Shown here: in pieces, positions 4,949 to 6,557 of the stretch
How the letters are laid out: each line of letters starts with the position of its first letter
Numbering within the stretch: the first letter of the stretch is position 1
Assembly: GCA_937906795.1 (NCBI GenBank)
Contig: CALCUQ010000122.1
Span: 1-6,557 of the forward strand
Reading direction: 5' to 3'
DNA from: an uncultured Bacteroidales bacterium
GTDB taxonomy: Bacteria > Bacteroidota > Bacteroidia > Bacteroidales > UBA932
DNA length: 6,557 nucleotides
Position numbers and translations under genes: made by a program
Notes under the pieces: generated by a model
The model's input: only the letters and a program-made list of their open reading frames with translations
The model's database searches: none
What the model was told of the DNA's origin: nothing

Positions 4949-5931
4949 CTAAAATACTGGAAATATTTATTTTGAGTGGACTTTCATACCTCATATATGC
5001 TTTGTGTATGGGTAGAAATGTCTCATATGTCATTAGAAAAAATTATCTTCTATTAAGTATTATTGCATCGGGCATAATACCTTTTATTGAAATTCCAGTA
5101 GAGGTAACAGTGACACAAGAAATATATGATGTGTTGCAATATGAACCATATGGAAACAATGAATATATTAATTTTCTGCCATATGTTTATGTGGTAGGTG
5201 CATCATTGAAGGGAATTATATTCTTTATGCAGTTCCTTGCTATAAAAAAGAATTTGGTTAAAAATGTTACTTCTAAATATAATTACAAAGGAGCTCAAGT
5301 ATTTGAGTGTGCAAGAAATAAAGGAAATGAGTTCTCATTTTTTTGGATGATTTCAATTTCTGATAGCCTCACTTCAAAAGAAAAGACTCTTATATTGGAA
5401 CATGAGTTGAGCCACGTAAGACATAAACATTCTTTAGAAAAGGTAATTCTAAGTTTTATTAAGGTTGTAATGTGGTTTAATCCATTTGTATATATTGCCG
5501 CAATACATATAGAAGAATTGCAGGAATATGAGGCTGATTTTGATGTGATACAAAGTGGTGCAGACAGAAAAGAATATGTTTCACTTATTGTAGAGCAGGT
5601 AATAACTTCGGCATTACCTGTGGGATCGAAATTCTATAGCTATTTTACAAAGAGCAGATTCGAAAGGATTATTAATCCTCCAAAAAACACTAAGAATATA
5701 GCAGTTATACCTTTTGTGGTACTTTTATCAATTATGATATTGTTTACAATGCAGGCAAACTGTCTGACTTATCAAGATGGTATGAGTATACCATACATTA
5801 ATTCAGAAACTGATTCCCTTCTCCAAGATGGGAAAAAGCACCTTTATACTCCCGATAAAGAGAAATTTAATAAAAATAAAATACAATCTGTTCCGGAACC
5901 AGATGAGCAAATTCTTATGATAGTAAGGTAA
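4945..5931 (+). CDS. BlaR1/MecR1-like M56 membrane zinc metalloprotease, short sensor tail
   Basis: A membrane protease of 328 residues, paired with the upstream repressor. Hydrophobic segments lie near 5-22, 33-50, 78-99 and 252-270. Between the last two is the cytoplasmic protease domain: EFSFFWMISIS (129-139), the zinc motif H153-E-L-S-H157, MWFNPFVYI (176-184) and the third-ligand block EELQEYEAD (190-198). All catalytic elements are present, so it should be active. In BlaR1 the protease inactivates BlaI after a C-terminal penicillin-binding domain senses drug. Here only about 58 residues follow the last helix, polar and with no SxxK/SxN/KTG motifs, so the beta-lactam sensor is absent. 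The chain ends normally with TAA, which argues against a frame break. The signal is probably sensed by another protein, perhaps the next gene 18 bases downstream. The start overlaps the repressor stop. Confidence 0.94.
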   Translation: MTKILEIFILSGLSYLIYALCMGRNVSYVIRKNYLLLSIIASGIIPFIEIPVEVTVTQEIYDVLQYEPYGNNEYINFLPYVYVVGASLKGIIFFMQFLAIKKNLVKNVTSKYNYKGAQVFECARNKGNEFSFFWMISISDSLTSKEKTLILEHELSHVRHKHSLEKVILSFIKVVMWFNPFVYIAAIHIEELQEYEADFDVIQSGADRKEYVSLIVEQVITSALPVGSKFYSYFTKSRFERIINPPKNTKNIAVIPFVVLLSIMILFTMQANCLTYQDGMSIPYINSETDSLLQDGKKHLYTPDKEKFNKNKIQSVPEPDEQILMIVR

Positions 5932-5949
5932 TCCTAAAAATTGTTTATT

Positions 5950-6557
5950 ATGAATGTAAAAAAGTATTTTGCAACAAGAGTAATTCTTGTTGTTGTAGTG
6001 TTTTGTGCAAGCAACTTTACCTTAAGAGGACAATGGCTGTGGCCTATTGATGGTGCAAAAGCTGGAAATGACATTATACTGGTTCCGCAGCAATATATTG
6101 ACAATGAACATAATTTTGCTGATTTAATTATTGCTGCCCCAGTTGGTGCCCTAGTTGTGGCACCTGAGGATGGTGAAATAAAGATTTTATCTGTGGGGAT
6201 ATACACAACTTTAAGATCTACCTATTCTTCTGGTTTTACTCAGGGATCATTTGATTCACAAATTACAGCTTACAAGGCTAAATATAAGAGTTTGCCTGTA
6301 AAGGATCAGTATATTAACGGATGTGTGGGTTTGTCTTTAAAGAATGGACAGAAGATCTATATTTCAGGATTACAAGGTAATATAGAACTTAAAACAGGAA
6401 TGAAAGTATTAAAAGGTGATCAGTTGGGAACTGTTTCATATTGTTACCATAAGATTAATAAACCTTCAATCATGCTAAGTGTTTCTACGCCCGACAGTAA
6501 ACCTGCAGATCCTATGACTCCATTTGGTCTAAAAACTACATTTAAGGAAGCTGGGGA
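5950..6557 (+). CDS. Exported LytM/M23-like protein with degenerate zinc site, partial (runs off the right edge)
   Basis: Third gene of the BlaI/M56 operon, 202 residues visible. The N-terminus (KK..., hydrophobic 11-20, small residues at 19-21) is a Sec signal peptide; the lipobox pattern is not met (VVFC), so it is likely periplasmic or surface-anchored by other means. The body follows the LytM/M23 beta layout: IIAAPVGALVVAPEDGEI (60-77) matches the usual D-I-A-A-P-x-G-x-x-V-x-A-x-x-D-G core, GLQGNIELKTGMKVLKGDQLGTV (140-162) matches the Y-x-H-L...GxxVxxGxxIG segment, and PSIMLSV...KPADPMTPF (172-192) matches the HLHFEV...PxDP ending. In an ungapped match the catalytic Asp becomes I60, the YxHL His becomes G140 and the HxH His pair is lost. 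H54 and D58 keep the HxxxD spacing but sit two residues too far from AAP. It therefore reads as an inactive binding-type relative, possibly a cell-wall sensor for the protease. The distal part is unseen. Confidence 0.75.
   Translation, partial: MNVKKYFATRVILVVVVFCASNFTLRGQWLWPIDGAKAGNDIILVPQQYIDNEHNFADLIIAAPVGALVVAPEDGEIKILSVGIYTTLRSTYSSGFTQGSFDSQITAYKAKYKSLPVKDQYINGCVGLSLKNGQKIYISGLQGNIELKTGMKVLKGDQLGTVSYCYHKINKPSIMLSVSTPDSKPADPMTPFGLKTTFKEAG

Noticed and set aside
5934..6206. Minus-strand open frame of 90 codons
   Set aside because: It lies antisense to the LytM-like gene, whose protein has clear family features; its composition shows no recognisable domain.

Overview
The window looks like chromosomal DNA from a Bacteroidota member, most likely a gut or host-associated Bacteroidales species. 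It is AT-rich and has no clear Shine-Dalgarno sites. It carries a promoter of the Bacteroides form (TTTG, then about 20 bases, then TAnnTTTG). Its gene families (BlaI/M56/LytM-like operon, DUF2461, COG1237 metallo-hydrolase) fit that group. The species cannot be named from the sequence alone.

Layout: (1) Positions 1-1377, minus strand: a homologue of eukaryotic steroid 5-alpha-reductase, followed with a 13-base overlap by an Old Yellow Enzyme (OYE) flavin oxidoreductase that runs off the left edge. (2) 1429-2130, plus strand: a DUF2461 protein, transcribed divergently from the reductase pair across a 51-base gap. (3) 2131-2318: a gap between convergent genes, filled by a palindromic repeat with 20-bp arms and two exact 37-bp direct repeats. 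(4) 2319-4408, minus strand: a two-gene operon, an MFS transporter followed after 2 bases by a COG1237-type metallo-beta-lactamase-fold hydrolase. (5) 4409-4552: a divergent control region with a good Bacteroidales promoter and two copies of a palindromic BlaI-type operator. (6) 4553 to the right edge, plus strand: a BlaI/MecI-family repressor, a BlaR1-like M56 zinc protease without a penicillin-binding sensor, and a secreted LytM/M23-like protein that appears to have lost its zinc ligands and runs off the right edge. No gene-free stretch exceeds 300 bases.

Two systems stand out. The first is the reductase pair, which could form a 5-alpha/5-beta (or other double-bond position) steroid or bile-acid reduction module of the kind reported in gut Bacteroidales. 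The second is a self-regulated repressor/protease/pseudo-peptidase operon, whose third gene is a candidate envelope sensor or effector standing in for the missing beta-lactam-binding domain. The MFS/metallo-hydrolase operon and the DUF2461 gene have no assignable substrate or pathway.
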